A stretch of DNA of 64,000 nt from Bog-950 sp046329535. GTDB taxonomy: Bacteria; Bacteroidota; Bacteroidia; Chitinophagales; LD1. The position numbers and the translations under genes are program-made. The notes below the pieces were generated by a model. The model was not told the DNA's origin, did no database searches, and saw only the letters and a list, made by a program, of their open reading frames with translations. The stretch spans positions 1 through 64,000 of the forward strand of contig JAXLUN010000007.1 in assembly GCA_046329535.1 (NCBI GenBank). Reading direction: 5' to 3'. Each line of letters opens with the position of its first letter. The first letter of the stretch is position 1. Below are positions 25,824 through 34,454 of this stretch, one piece after another.

Positions 25824-26642
25824 CTAACGAAACACTATGCTGCCCAAATAAGGATATAACCGGGCTCGTAGGCTTGAATAATTTTTGTTAGCGATTCTAA
25901 ACAACTCCAATTGTTGTTCCAAGAGCTGTTCATTATCCTTTAAAAGAGGCAAGAATCTATTTAAAGCATGCTGGTACAACTTCTCATCGAGTCTGTTAAA
26001 GTGAGTAATCAATTCTAGTGTGTCGGCATCGAAAGGTTCTTTACTTTTCATACTGCCTTCATTTAGTCTTGAGTAATATGGTGTTTTCCACCCTAGCTGT
26101 TTCGCCAATATCAACAAGCTCTCATCATAATATTCACTTATTCCGAAATGATGAAAATACTTATCTAAATTATGAATCGCCAAATCTAAATCCGAATTAC
26201 TCATCGAATCCCATGGTTTTGAAACATTCCCAGATATGAATCGAACCATACAGTTATCTAAGTTAACTACTTTCCCTAAATCATAAAGTTGTTTTAGGGA
26301 ATATTGGTTGGCAGTGATTTCTTTGTAAAACCAGTGTTTTTTGTTCTGGAATAAAAAAAAGTAATGAGAAATGGTACGATTAACAGGTTTTCGTAAAAAC
26401 GTATAGAATATCGTTTGATTACTAGGGGAGAACTTTTTCTCATCGAACCACAAATGACCTTTGACCAGTTTGTATGGTAGTTTTTGGGCTTCAGGTAAAT
26501 CAAAATAGTGTTTTGCTTCGGGTCGTGATACGAAAGTAATTCTCTTTTCACAAGGATACTGATCAATTAAAATATTGTGAAAAGTAACACCGCCTGTTTT
26601 AGGAATGTGAACAAAACAAAAAGGCGGTTTACTGTTTCCCAT
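25824..26642 (-). CDS. Sulfotransferase family 2-like protein
   Basis: 272 residues. It opens with FCFVHIPKTGGVTFHNIL, the P-loop-like PAPS motif of the Sulfotransfer_2/HIPKTGG group, and has TIFYTFLRKPVNRTISHYFFL near residue 75 as the 3'-phosphate motif. The family sulfates carbohydrate acceptors. The GNAT gene is 3 bp upstream, so it belongs to the KAS III-led unit. It is the third distinct sulfotransferase type in the cluster. Acceptor unknown. Confidence 0.8.
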   Translation of the reverse strand: MGNSKPPFCFVHIPKTGGVTFHNILIDQYPCEKRITFVSRPEAKHYFDLPEAQKLPYKLVKGHLWFDEKKFSPSNQTIFYTFLRKPVNRTISHYFFLFQNKKHWFYKEITANQYSLKQLYDLGKVVNLDNCMVRFISGNVSKPWDSMSNSDLDLAIHNLDKYFHHFGISEYYDESLLILAKQLGWKTPYYSRLNEGSMKSKEPFDADTLELITHFNRLDEKLYQHALNRFLPLLKDNEQLLEQQLELFRIANKNYSSLRARLYPYLGSIVFR

Positions 26643-26645
26643 ATC

Positions 26646-27296
26646 TCACTTTAATAACTGAATCAAATCAATCTTTGTTGCGAATTCTGAATCTATGTTA
26701 TTTATTCGCTGAACAATATTAACAGCAGAAACGTGATTAGCATCGTCAATTGTTATCTTAATTTTGCCTACAGCACCTATCAATTCTCTTATTTTTTCAG
26801 CTGCCTTGAAATAATCATTGAAAGTCAGTTCATATTTCTTATTTCTAACTCCACTCTGGCCTGGTAGTAGTTTATATCCCAGTGCTGTGTTAAAGGAAAT
26901 AGACTTCAAGTTATCATCTAAAATACGGATGTAATTTTTTTTCATCCCTAAGTAAAATCCTATATCGGTAAGTAGTAAAGATGCCTTTGCCGGATAAATT
27001 GTTTCTAAAAAACTTTTATCCCAAACAAAAATACCTCCGTTGCCTGTAATACCTCTTTCCCAATCAATTTGTGTTCCACTAATCAATCCAATAGGATGGT
27101 CTTCAACTAATATCATCATGTAGTTGTTACTCTCATTATCTATTGAGTTGAACCATTCTCTTTGCATTTCAGCGGTAATGTAATCGCGATATTCCATTGC
27201 AGCACGAATACCATCGCTGTTACGATGTATTCGAACCATCTCGATATCTCCGGAAGTTAGTCTTTTAAGTTTTATACCATAAGCTTCAACGATCAT
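26646..27296 (-). CDS. GNAT-family N-acetyltransferase
   Basis: 216 residues. The opening LKRLTSGDIEMVRIHRNSD and the body (IGLISGTQID strand, the GMKKNYIRILDDNLKSISFNTALGYKL region) follow the RimJ/sugar N-acyltransferase pattern, in which a late Asn and a GY precede the last strands. Such enzymes acylate amino groups, for example of amino sugars. With the neighbouring KAS III/ACP set, a carrier-bound acyl donor is conceivable. It overlaps the glycosyltransferase gene by 4 bp. The substrate is unknown. Confidence 0.7.
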   Translation of the reverse strand: MIVEAYGIKLKRLTSGDIEMVRIHRNSDGIRAAMEYRDYITAEMQREWFNSIDNESNNYMMILVEDHPIGLISGTQIDWERGITGNGGIFVWDKSFLETIYPAKASLLLTDIGFYLGMKKNYIRILDDNLKSISFNTALGYKLLPGQSGVRNKKYELTFNDYFKAAEKIRELIGAVGKIKITIDDANHVSAVNIVQRINNIDSEFATKIDLIQLLK

Positions 27297-28219
27297 GGTT
27301 TTCGTATTTCAAGAATGGAATATAACGGTTTGTTATGCTGAGATTGATAGATTTTATAAAGATATTGTCCTACTATTCCCATACAGAACATTAATACACT
27401 CGCAGTAAAAAGTACTGTTACGATGATAGAGGTAAAACCGAATGGAGCACCAAAAAATAACTTTCTAATAATAAATACCATACCGGTAAAGAATGTGAAA
27501 AGCGAAAAGATAAATCCAAGGTAAGTCATTAGCTTAAGAGGAAATGAGGAGTAAGTAAATACTACATCAGTATACATTTTCAGCAGCTTGCGGAAGGTAT
27601 AACCCGACTCACCGAATTTACGAGGATGATGCTCTACATCCACTCGATCGAAAGAGGTTGTATACCAATAAAACAACTCATCCAGATAATAAAATGAACT
27701 TGCCTGATTAGCAGCCAGCTTATCTATGATAAACTTTTTGATAAGTCTAAATGAAGATCCATAACCGGTAGAGCCTTCAGCCATCTCTGCCGACTTACGC
27801 ACATAAAAACTACCCGCGTTTCTGGCTGCTGAGTGCTGTTTGGATATGTAAACACCGTATACTACATCGGCATTTGATTTAGACTGCTGCTGTATCAACT
27901 TAGGTATCTCCTCGGGCGGATGTTGTAAGTCATCATCCATGGTAACAACAAAATCTCCTGAACAGAAAGTAAAAGCGCAAAGTATAGCCGAATGCTGGCC
28001 ATAGTTTCTACTGAACCGGACTGCTATAACTTTGCCGGGAAGTAGCTTCTCTATTTGATTAATGGTCTGCCAACTATTATCCGTACTGCCATCGTCCACC
28101 AATATAATTTCGAATTCAATATCTTTTAATACTACTGCAATTCTATTACACAACTCAATTAGTGAAGATGAGCTGTTGTATACGGGTATAACAATAGAAT
28201 ATTTAGCCTGAATTTTCAT
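27293..28219 (-). CDS. Family 2 glycosyltransferase, polyprenyl-phosphate sugar transferase type (ArnC/GtrB-like)
   Basis: 308 residues from the ATG at 28219, which shares its A with the stop of the SDR gene (TAATG). The GT-A core has YSIVIPVYNSSSS, EIILVDDGSTDNS and VVTMDDDLQHPPEE (DxD motif). Two C-terminal membrane helices (about 225-290) are typical of enzymes that move a sugar from its nucleotide onto undecaprenyl phosphate. Such lipid-linked sugars are flipped and used outside the membrane, which fits an MBOAT acting later in the same cluster. The sugar is unknown. Confidence 0.85.
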   Translation of the reverse strand: MKIQAKYSIVIPVYNSSSSLIELCNRIAVVLKDIEFEIILVDDGSTDNSWQTINQIEKLLPGKVIAVRFSRNYGQHSAILCAFTFCSGDFVVTMDDDLQHPPEEIPKLIQQQSKSNADVVYGVYISKQHSAARNAGSFYVRKSAEMAEGSTGYGSSFRLIKKFIIDKLAANQASSFYYLDELFYWYTTSFDRVDVEHHPRKFGESGYTFRKLLKMYTDVVFTYSSFPLKLMTYLGFIFSLFTFFTGMVFIIRKLFFGAPFGFTSIIVTVLFTASVLMFCMGIVGQYLYKIYQSQHNKPLYSILEIRKP

Positions 28220-28971
28220 TAGTAATCTAATAATAAGCCTCCATCCATAACAACATTTGTTCCGGTAATCCACCGGCTTGCGGACGACAGTAAAAATATA
28301 ACGGCATTAGCTATATCTTCAGGATAACCAACTCCCAATGGATATTTCCCAACATGTTCATCCATTGACGCTGTTGACATCCCCGCTACTGCATCATCAA
28401 ACATTGGCGTTTTTACCATGGCAGGTGAAATACAGTTAGCTCTTATATTCTTAGATGCATATTCAAGAGCTACTGTTTTACTGAAAGCTTCAATAGCAGC
28501 CTTAGATGCAGCATACATAGAACCGCCTTTATGAGGATGTTGTCCTGAAATCGAAGAGAGAAATACGATGGATGCCCCTTTATTTACCTTCTTCGCCTTA
28601 AACAAAGAAGCTGTCAGCCCCGCAACCGTGTTAAAATTAGTAGAAAGAGTTTCATTAATCTTTTCCTCTGTGAGAAAAGAAATTGGAAAGGGTTTTACTA
28701 TGCCGGCACAATGAACAATTCCATCCAGTAATGGCATTTCATTCACGAGCCTCTCCAAATCATTTGCAAAAAGTAGATTACATGAAATATTAGAATGTCC
28801 CACTCCGCTTAGAAGCGACAGCGTCTGCAATAATCGTTCTTCATTTCTGCCGGTAATAATTACTGAGGCCCCCATCCTGGAACAATCAATAGCACACTGC
28901 TTACCAATACCGGAAGATCCTCCGGTTATAAGCACTGTTTTACCAGTAAGATGAAATGGGGTTGAATTCAT
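28219..28971 (-). CDS. SDR-family oxidoreductase (FabG-like)
   Basis: 250 residues from the ATG at 28971, which overlaps the preceding KAS III stop (TAATG). The Rossmann motif is TGGSSGIG (about 14-21), the active site SSISG...MYAASK (Ser, Tyr-x-x-x-Lys), and the C-terminus has GTNVVMDGG. The context (two KAS III and a carrier protein) makes it a likely 3-oxoacyl-carrier reductase for a short acyl group. A sugar dehydrogenase is the alternative. Confidence 0.85.
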   Translation of the reverse strand: MNSTPFHLTGKTVLITGGSSGIGKQCAIDCSRMGASVIITGRNEERLLQTLSLLSGVGHSNISCNLLFANDLERLVNEMPLLDGIVHCAGIVKPFPISFLTEEKINETLSTNFNTVAGLTASLFKAKKVNKGASIVFLSSISGQHPHKGGSMYAASKAAIEAFSKTVALEYASKNIRANCISPAMVKTPMFDDAVAGMSTASMDEHVGKYPLGVGYPEDIANAVIFLLSSASRWITGTNVVMDGGLLLDY

Positions 28972-30026
28972 TATATCTCTATCAAATCGGGGATGACTAA
29001 ATTTTCGGTGTCTATAATAATACTTCCCCATGACAAACCTACACCAAAACCGGAAAGAAGGAGTTTTCGCTTAGAAGCCCTGAGTTCGTTAGCTATTGAG
29101 ACTGCCATTGTTAGAGGAATAGATGCAGAGCTTGTATTTCCGAAATTGCTTAATGAATATGGCACTTTGCTTGTATCAATACCCAATATCTTTCGTATAG
29201 TTTCATTCATCAAAAGATTGGCTTGATGCATCACAAAAAAATCCAGAGATTCTAACGAGGTATAATATTTTTCCAACAACTGGTTCACATTAACCGGCAC
29301 TTTGGTAACCGAAAAATTAAAGACATCCATGCCATTTAACCATAAATCCTTTTTCCTCCTAGTCACTCCCTTCTCTAGCTCTATCATTTGCTCACTTTCC
29401 GGTGTTAAAGGGTTTCTGCACCCACCATCGGGAATGATTATAGATTGATAACCTTTACCATCGCTTTGTAAATTGAAATGAATAGGCTCCGCACCTTCAT
29501 TGAACTCAAATGCAGCAGCGGTACCAGCATCGCCAAATAACGGATAGGTGCTTTTGTCATGAAAAGAAACCGAGGTGGTGGATACATCACCGCAAAGCAG
29601 GAGTGCCTTTTTTATACCTGAATTAGCCATCATGTTGGTAATAACAGACGTACCATATACAAAACCTGAACAGCCCAATCCGATATCAAAAGCCAAGGCA
29701 GTATCGGGAAGTGCTAATCTATGTTGTAGAACAATAGCTGTAGAGGGTAGAAAATAATCTCTTGATTGCGAAACAAAAATCAGCAGATCTACTTCAGATG
29801 GCTGCCAACGCAATTCTGAAAGGAGTTTTTTAGCAGCCTCAAAACAATAGTCGGATGTACAACATTCCACAGGGGCTCTTCTTCTGTATTCAACTCCGGT
29901 AGTTTTAATTAACAGATTAATTTCCTTTTCCGTCAATGGCGTATAATCTCTGTTACTCTCTGTAGCTGTAGGTACAGCTGCGGAAACGCCACGGAGAGAA
30001 ACATTTCTGACAGAGAATAAAGCCAT
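28971..30026 (-). CDS. 3-oxoacyl-ACP synthase III-family protein (second KAS III)
   Basis: 351 residues from the ATG at 30026, 5 bp after the ACP stop; a longer frame reaches 30077 but would overlap the ACP gene. The catalytic triad of FabH-like enzymes is present: Cys in DIGLGCSGF, His in FFVMHQANLLMN and Asn in NFGNTSSASIP. Such enzymes condense an acyl-CoA starter with malonyl-ACP. Next to a dedicated ACP, a reductase and another KAS III, it probably builds a short hydroxyacyl for glycan decoration rather than membrane fatty acids. Confidence 0.85.
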   Translation of the reverse strand: MALFSVRNVSLRGVSAAVPTATESNRDYTPLTEKEINLLIKTTGVEYRRRAPVECCTSDYCFEAAKKLLSELRWQPSEVDLLIFVSQSRDYFLPSTAIVLQHRLALPDTALAFDIGLGCSGFVYGTSVITNMMANSGIKKALLLCGDVSTTSVSFHDKSTYPLFGDAGTAAAFEFNEGAEPIHFNLQSDGKGYQSIIIPDGGCRNPLTPESEQMIELEKGVTRRKKDLWLNGMDVFNFSVTKVPVNVNQLLEKYYTSLESLDFFVMHQANLLMNETIRKILGIDTSKVPYSLSNFGNTSSASIPLTMAVSIANELRASKRKLLLSGFGVGLSWGSIIIDTENLVIPDLIEI

Positions 30027-30031
30027 TATTA

Positions 30032-30259
30032 CTATTGACCGGGAAGCAATTGATATAAATCTCGAACGGTATTGCACTTACGTAACTGGTCACCGGTAAC
30101 TGTTACCTTAAAATCCGTTTCAAACATGGCAACGATAATTAAAGCATACATACTACTCCATGTTTCAATACTTCTGAAATCGGTATCAGGAGTTAATGAC
30201 CCCGGTGCTTCATCCTCCAAAATACTTTCAATCTTTTTTGTAAAATCATCAATACTCAT
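30032..30259 (-). CDS. Acyl carrier protein of the KAS III unit
   Basis: 75 residues with the carrier-protein helix pattern. The predicted phosphopantetheine serine is in ETWSSMYAL, where most ACPs have DSL, so the acidic residue before the serine is missing. It sits between the two KAS III genes with 3-5 bp gaps, so it is their likely partner. It is distinct from the carrier at 20404. Confidence 0.75.
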   Translation of the reverse strand: MSIDDFTKKIESILEDEAPGSLTPDTDFRSIETWSSMYALIIVAMFETDFKVTVTGDQLRKCNTVRDLYQLLPGQ

Positions 30260-30262
30260 TAC

Positions 30263-31276
30263 TCAGAATTTTAAAATGGTGGCACACATACTATAACCTA
30301 CACCAAATGCTGCAATCAAAACCTTGGAACCCTTTTTGATTCTTCCTTCTTTCAATGCTGCATCTAACGCAATAGGTATAGTGGACTGCACTGTATTGCC
30401 TGTGTTTTGCATGTGCAAATAAAATTTTTCTTTATCAATTCCGGCCATCTTTCTTACCTGCTCATTCATAAATTGATTGGCCTGATGAAAAACAAACAAG
30501 TCTATTTCTTCTTTTGCAAGGTTATTTTTGTGCAAAGTATTGTCAATTAGTGAGGGGACTTTTTTTAGGGTAAATAACAAAACATCGTGTGCATCCATAA
30601 AATAATGAGCATCTGTGTATACATTACCATAATCATCTGTCTTTTCCAAAAACGAATCTTCCGTTACTTTTCTAAAATCTGCTCCATCACGAATGATAAT
30701 TTTATCATAACCCGACCCATCTGTTCCAAATACAAACTCACCAACACCAACATCTACTTCACTACTAACCAATGTAGCAGAACCGGCATCTCCAAACAAA
30801 ATTCTGGAAGCTCGGTCTTGGGGATGTATAAACTTGGATAATGCACTGGAAGTAAGTAATAAAACACTTTTGAAACCCATGGTTACTATAATGCTTTTAG
30901 CCAGACTGAGTCCATAAGTGTAACCACTACAACCAAAACTTAAGTCATATGTTGCAATATCATTGCGAAGCGAAAGCTTATACTGAAGCACACAACTGTT
31001 AGAAGGAGTAACAAACTCCTGATGAACGGAACAATAGATAAGTGCATCTATCGAGTCTCTTCTGATTCCATTTTCAGCAAATAATTTCTCTGCTGCCTGA
31101 ATTGCCAAATAGGAAGCAGGGGTTTCAGAATCTATAACATACCTCTCGGTTACACCTACCTTTTCGAATATCTTATGAGATATCCGATTACCAAATTCAG
31201 CCTGTAAATCCTGATTGGTTACCTTCTTTTCGGGTAGGTAGTAGGCTATGGATTTAATGGCGGCAGAATGATTCAA
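30263..31276 (-). CDS. 3-oxoacyl-ACP synthase III-family protein (first KAS III)
   Basis: 337 residues. The start is TTG at 31276; no ATG is available before the conserved IKSIAYYLPEKKVTN opening. The Cys-His-Asn triad is seen in DLSFGCSGYTYG, LFVFHQANQFMN and QNTGNTVQSTIP. It is clearly divergent from the other KAS III of the cluster, so the pair is not a recent duplication; the two may use different acyl starters. It heads the minus-strand unit that runs to 25824. Confidence 0.85.
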   Translation of the reverse strand: MNHSAAIKSIAYYLPEKKVTNQDLQAEFGNRISHKIFEKVGVTERYVIDSETPASYLAIQAAEKLFAENGIRRDSIDALIYCSVHQEFVTPSNSCVLQYKLSLRNDIATYDLSFGCSGYTYGLSLAKSIIVTMGFKSVLLLTSSALSKFIHPQDRASRILFGDAGSATLVSSEVDVGVGEFVFGTDGSGYDKIIIRDGADFRKVTEDSFLEKTDDYGNVYTDAHYFMDAHDVLLFTLKKVPSLIDNTLHKNNLAKEEIDLFVFHQANQFMNEQVRKMAGIDKEKFYLHMQNTGNTVQSTIPIALDAALKEGRIKKGSKVLIAAFGVGYSMCATILKF

Positions 31277-31388
31277 TTGTCAGAATACTATTTGTTATGG
31301 CGCTAATTTATACAAAGAAGGGAAGTGTGACCGTGAAACTAATCCCGGTAGCATAAAATCATTTAGCTGGCTCGATTTCCTCATAATA

Positions 31389-31420
31389 AAAATCCCCTGC
31401 AGGGAACTGCAGAGGATTTT
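31389..31420 (-). terminator. Terminator of the groESL transcript
   Basis: Arms of 14 nt (31389-31402 and 31407-31420) pair with one mismatch around a 4-nt loop, and a T-rich tract follows on the minus strand, 29 bp after the groL stop. Confidence 0.8.
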
Positions 31421-31448
31421 TAATTTAAACCTAGTTGAGGTACTACTA

Positions 31449-33098
31449 CTACATCATTCCACCCATTCCTCCAGGCATACCACCTCCCATTCCGCTCATA
31501 TCAGGCATTGCACCTTTTTCAGATGGTTTGTCGGTAATTACCACTTCGGTAGTCAATAACATAGAGGCAATTGAAGATGCATTTTCTAAAGCAATGCGGG
31601 TTACCTTAGTAGGGTCGATAACACCTGCTTTTTTCATATTAACATATTCGTCAGTTCTGGCATTGTAACCAAAGTCATCTTTACCTTCGCGAACTTTCTG
31701 AACTACGATAGAACCTTCTAAACCACTGTTCGCAATAATTTGACGAAGTGGCTCTTCAATTGCTCTGCGAACAATAGAGATACCGGTTGTTTCATCATCG
31801 TTTTCACCTTTCAGTTTTTCTAAAGAAGCCTGTGCACGAATATAGGCAACACCTCCACCGGCAACAATACCTTCCTGAACAGCCGCACGAGTTGCATGCA
31901 AAGCATCATCTACGCGGTCTTTCTTTTCTTTCATTTCCACTTCTGTAGGTGCTCCAATGTAAAGAACTGCTACACCACCAGAAAGTTTGGCCAAACGCTC
32001 TTGCAATTTCTCGCGGTCGTAATCAGAAGTTGTTTTTTCAATCTGTGCTTTAATTTCTTCTACACGCCCTTTAATCTGATCAGAGTCTCCTTTTCCATTC
32101 ACAATCGTGGTATTATCCTTATCAACCACAACTTTTTCAGCTTGGCCTAAGTATGTTAAATCAGCGTTCTCCAATTTGTATCCCATTTCTTCGCTGATAC
32201 AAATTCCACCAGTTAAAATGGCGATGTCTTTTAACATCTCTTTTCTACGGTCGCCAAAGCCCGGAGCTTTAACGGCTGCCACTTTAATAGTACCGCGAAG
32301 TTTGTTTACCACTAAGGTAGCCAATGCCTCACCGTCTACTTCTTCAGCAATAATCAATAAAGGACGTCCTGCTTGAGCGGTTTTTTCCAGAATTGGAAGT
32401 AACTCACGCATATTAGATATTTTCTTGTCGTAAATTAACAGGAAAGCACCTTCTAATTCTGCTTCCATATTCTCGGGATTGGTAACGAAATATGGAGAAA
32501 GGTATCCGCGGTCAAACTGCATACCTTCAACCGTCTTGACTTCTGTTTCAGTGCCTTTTGCTTCTTCTACAGTTATAACACCTTCGGTGCCAACTTTTTT
32601 CATAGCGTCAGCAATCATTTTTCCAATTTCGTTGTCATTATTAGCTGAGATAGAAGCTACCTGTTCAATTTTTCCGAAATCCTTACCAACACTTTCCGAT
32701 TGTTTTTTTAAACTTTCCACTACAACTTTAACGGCTTTGTCAATACCACGTTTCAAATCCATTGGATTTGCACCTGAGGCAAGAGCTTTCAAGCCGGGTC
32801 CAACAATAGCTTGAGCTAAAACCGTAGCCGTAGTTGTTCCATCACCTGCCATATCAGCAGTTTTAGAAGCTACTTCTTTGGTCATTTGCGCCCCCATGTT
32901 CTCGATAGGGTCTTCCAGTTCAATTTCTTTTGCTACCGACACACCGTCTTTAGTAACAGATGGAGCACCATATTTTTTGTCAATAATTACATTACGACCT
33001 TTAGGTCCTAAGGTAACTTTAACTGCATTAGCCAGTTTGTCAACGCCAGATTTCAGTTTGTCGCGAGCGTCTTTTTCAAATAGAATCAGTTTTGCCAT
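31449..33098 (-). CDS. groL: Chaperonin GroEL (60 kDa)
   Basis: 549 residues, the usual length. It forms the 14-mer folding chamber with GroES in the cytoplasm. Seen: an N-terminus of the GroEL type (DARDKLKSGVDKLANAVKVTLG), MAGDGTTTATVLA at the ATP site, and the C-terminal GGM tail (GGGMPGGMGGMM). It follows groS by 100 bp on the same strand and has its own terminator. No anomalies. Confidence 0.98.
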   Translation of the reverse strand: MAKLILFEKDARDKLKSGVDKLANAVKVTLGPKGRNVIIDKKYGAPSVTKDGVSVAKEIELEDPIENMGAQMTKEVASKTADMAGDGTTTATVLAQAIVGPGLKALASGANPMDLKRGIDKAVKVVVESLKKQSESVGKDFGKIEQVASISANNDNEIGKMIADAMKKVGTEGVITVEEAKGTETEVKTVEGMQFDRGYLSPYFVTNPENMEAELEGAFLLIYDKKISNMRELLPILEKTAQAGRPLLIIAEEVDGEALATLVVNKLRGTIKVAAVKAPGFGDRRKEMLKDIAILTGGICISEEMGYKLENADLTYLGQAEKVVVDKDNTTIVNGKGDSDQIKGRVEEIKAQIEKTTSDYDREKLQERLAKLSGGVAVLYIGAPTEVEMKEKKDRVDDALHATRAAVQEGIVAGGGVAYIRAQASLEKLKGENDDETTGISIVRRAIEEPLRQIIANSGLEGSIVVQKVREGKDDFGYNARTDEYVNMKKAGVIDPTKVTRIALENASSIASMLLTTEVVITDKPSEKGAMPDMSGMGGGMPGGMGGMM

Positions 33099-33198
33099 GA
33101 TAATAATTTTTAGATTTTGTTTTTGTTTGAATAATAATTGGATTGAAAACTTAACGGAAGAAATTACCCGTATACAAAAGCCTTCAACATTAAATGAA

Positions 33199-33477
33199 TC
33201 ATAGAATTGCGAAAATGTCAGATTCTCTCATGATTAGATATTCCTGACCATCTACCGTTAATTCTGTTCCAGAATATTTTCCGTAAAGGATGGTATCGCC
33301 AACTTTCACTGTAGTAGGCTCATCTTTTTTACCAGGACCAGCAGCTACTACTGTACCACGTTGAGGTTTTTCTTTTGCCGAATCAGGGATTATTATACCA
33401 CCCGCTGTTTTCGTTTCTGCTTCAGCCGGTTTTACCAGAACTCTGTCTGCTAAAGGTCTGATTTTTACATCTGCCAT
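33199..33477 (-). CDS. groS: Co-chaperonin GroES (10 kDa)
   Basis: 92 residues. PLADRVLVKPAEAETKTAGGIIIPDSAKEKP contains the mobile GroEL-binding loop (about 17-33); GTVVAAGPG and VLYGKYSGTE-like strands complete the fold. It caps the GroEL ring. It is first in the operon with groL. A TATATTCG box about 40 bp upstream may serve as promoter. I saw no CIRCE-type repeat. Confidence 0.97.
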   Translation of the reverse strand: MADVKIRPLADRVLVKPAEAETKTAGGIIIPDSAKEKPQRGTVVAAGPGKKDEPTTVKVGDTILYGKYSGTELTVDGQEYLIMRESDIFAIL

Positions 33478-33608
33478 AGTTTCTATACTTTTTTGAGGTT
33501 AATGAATTTATTTAGCGCTGCGAATATAGCAGAGTTCGTACCAGTAGCTAACTGAAGACTTTTTGTTGATTTTTTGGCAGATGATAACCAAAAATGGCAG
33601 TCGAAAAT

Positions 33609-33636
33609 GAAAATATTTCAGCCCGAATGGCTGAAA
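33609..33636 (-). terminator. Terminator after the family 2 glycosyltransferase
   Basis: TTTCAGCC (33616-33623) and GGCTGAAA (33629-33636) form an 8-bp stem with a 5-nt loop; the minus strand continues T-rich. It lies just past the stop at 33643. Confidence 0.65.
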
Positions 33637-33642
33637 GTTGAT

Positions 33643-34380
33643 TTAGTAGAGATTGTTTCTCAGTACGCCCCATTTGCAAAGACGGTGCAGTAAAGATACC
33701 TTCAGGCAGCCGATGCCATATGTCATGCTTCGGCTGAAATTGATGGAACTTGCTTCTTCAAAATATTTAGTGGGGCAGGTTACTTCGGCAATTTCAAAAC
33801 CCTTGTAGAATATCTGTGACAGCATTTGGTTGTCAAAAACAAAATCATCGCTGTTGTTCATGAATTTAATAGAGGTAAGTACCTCTTTACTGAATGCCCG
33901 GTAACCTGTGTGGTATTCCGAAAGCTTCTCTCCCAGTAGGATATTCTGGGTTAAGGTAAGCATTCGGTTAAAAATATACTTATACATAGGCATTCCTCCT
34001 TTCAAAGCCCCACCTCCTAAAATGCGTGAACCTAATACAACCGGATACACCTCGTTACCGATTATGCTAATCATAGCAACGAGTAATTTGGGCGTGTACT
34101 GATAATCAGGATGAAGCATGATAACAATATCCGCTCCTATTTCAAGTGCCTTGTTGTAGCAGGTTTTTTGGTTGCCGCCATATCCTTTATTCTGTTCATG
34201 TTTTATAATGTGATGAATGCCCAGTTGTTTGCCGACCTCCACTGTATTGTCTTTACTGGCATCATCTACCAGTATTACTTCATCCACCATATCGAAAGGA
34301 ATTTCGCGATATGTTTGTTCTAAAGTTTTAGCCGCATTATAGGCAGGCAGAACGACTACTACTTTCTTGTTATTATACAT
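33643..34380 (-). CDS. Family 2 glycosyltransferase (dolichol-phosphate-mannose-synthase-like)
   Basis: 245 residues, soluble. GT-A motifs: VVVLPAYNAAKTLEQT, EVILVDDASKDNT and IVIMLHPDYQYTP, where HPDYQ stands at the usual DxD position. The opening matches the polyprenyl-phosphate mannosyl/glucosyl transferase group that lacks membrane helices. It is divergent from the GT4 gene (74 bp between the starts), and these two plus the next glycosyltransferase likely serve surface glycan assembly. The sugar is unknown. Confidence 0.8.
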   Translation of the reverse strand: MYNNKKVVVVLPAYNAAKTLEQTYREIPFDMVDEVILVDDASKDNTVEVGKQLGIHHIIKHEQNKGYGGNQKTCYNKALEIGADIVIMLHPDYQYTPKLLVAMISIIGNEVYPVVLGSRILGGGALKGGMPMYKYIFNRMLTLTQNILLGEKLSEYHTGYRAFSKEVLTSIKFMNNSDDFVFDNQMLSQIFYKGFEIAEVTCPTKYFEEASSINFSRSMTYGIGCLKVSLLHRLCKWGVLRNNLY

Positions 34381-34454
34381 ATTACAATGGTGTGGGGGTT
34401 AAAGCTTTCTTTGTTATCACATTTACATACATTCGCGCGGCAAATCTAACAGAA

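Noticed and set aside
31896..33204. Plus-strand frames opposite groL/groS
   Set aside because: Opposite strand of strongly conserved chaperonin genes; composition typical of shadow frames.
33478..33642. CIRCE or other heat-shock operator before groS
   Set aside because: No long inverted repeat of the TTAGCACTC type is present.
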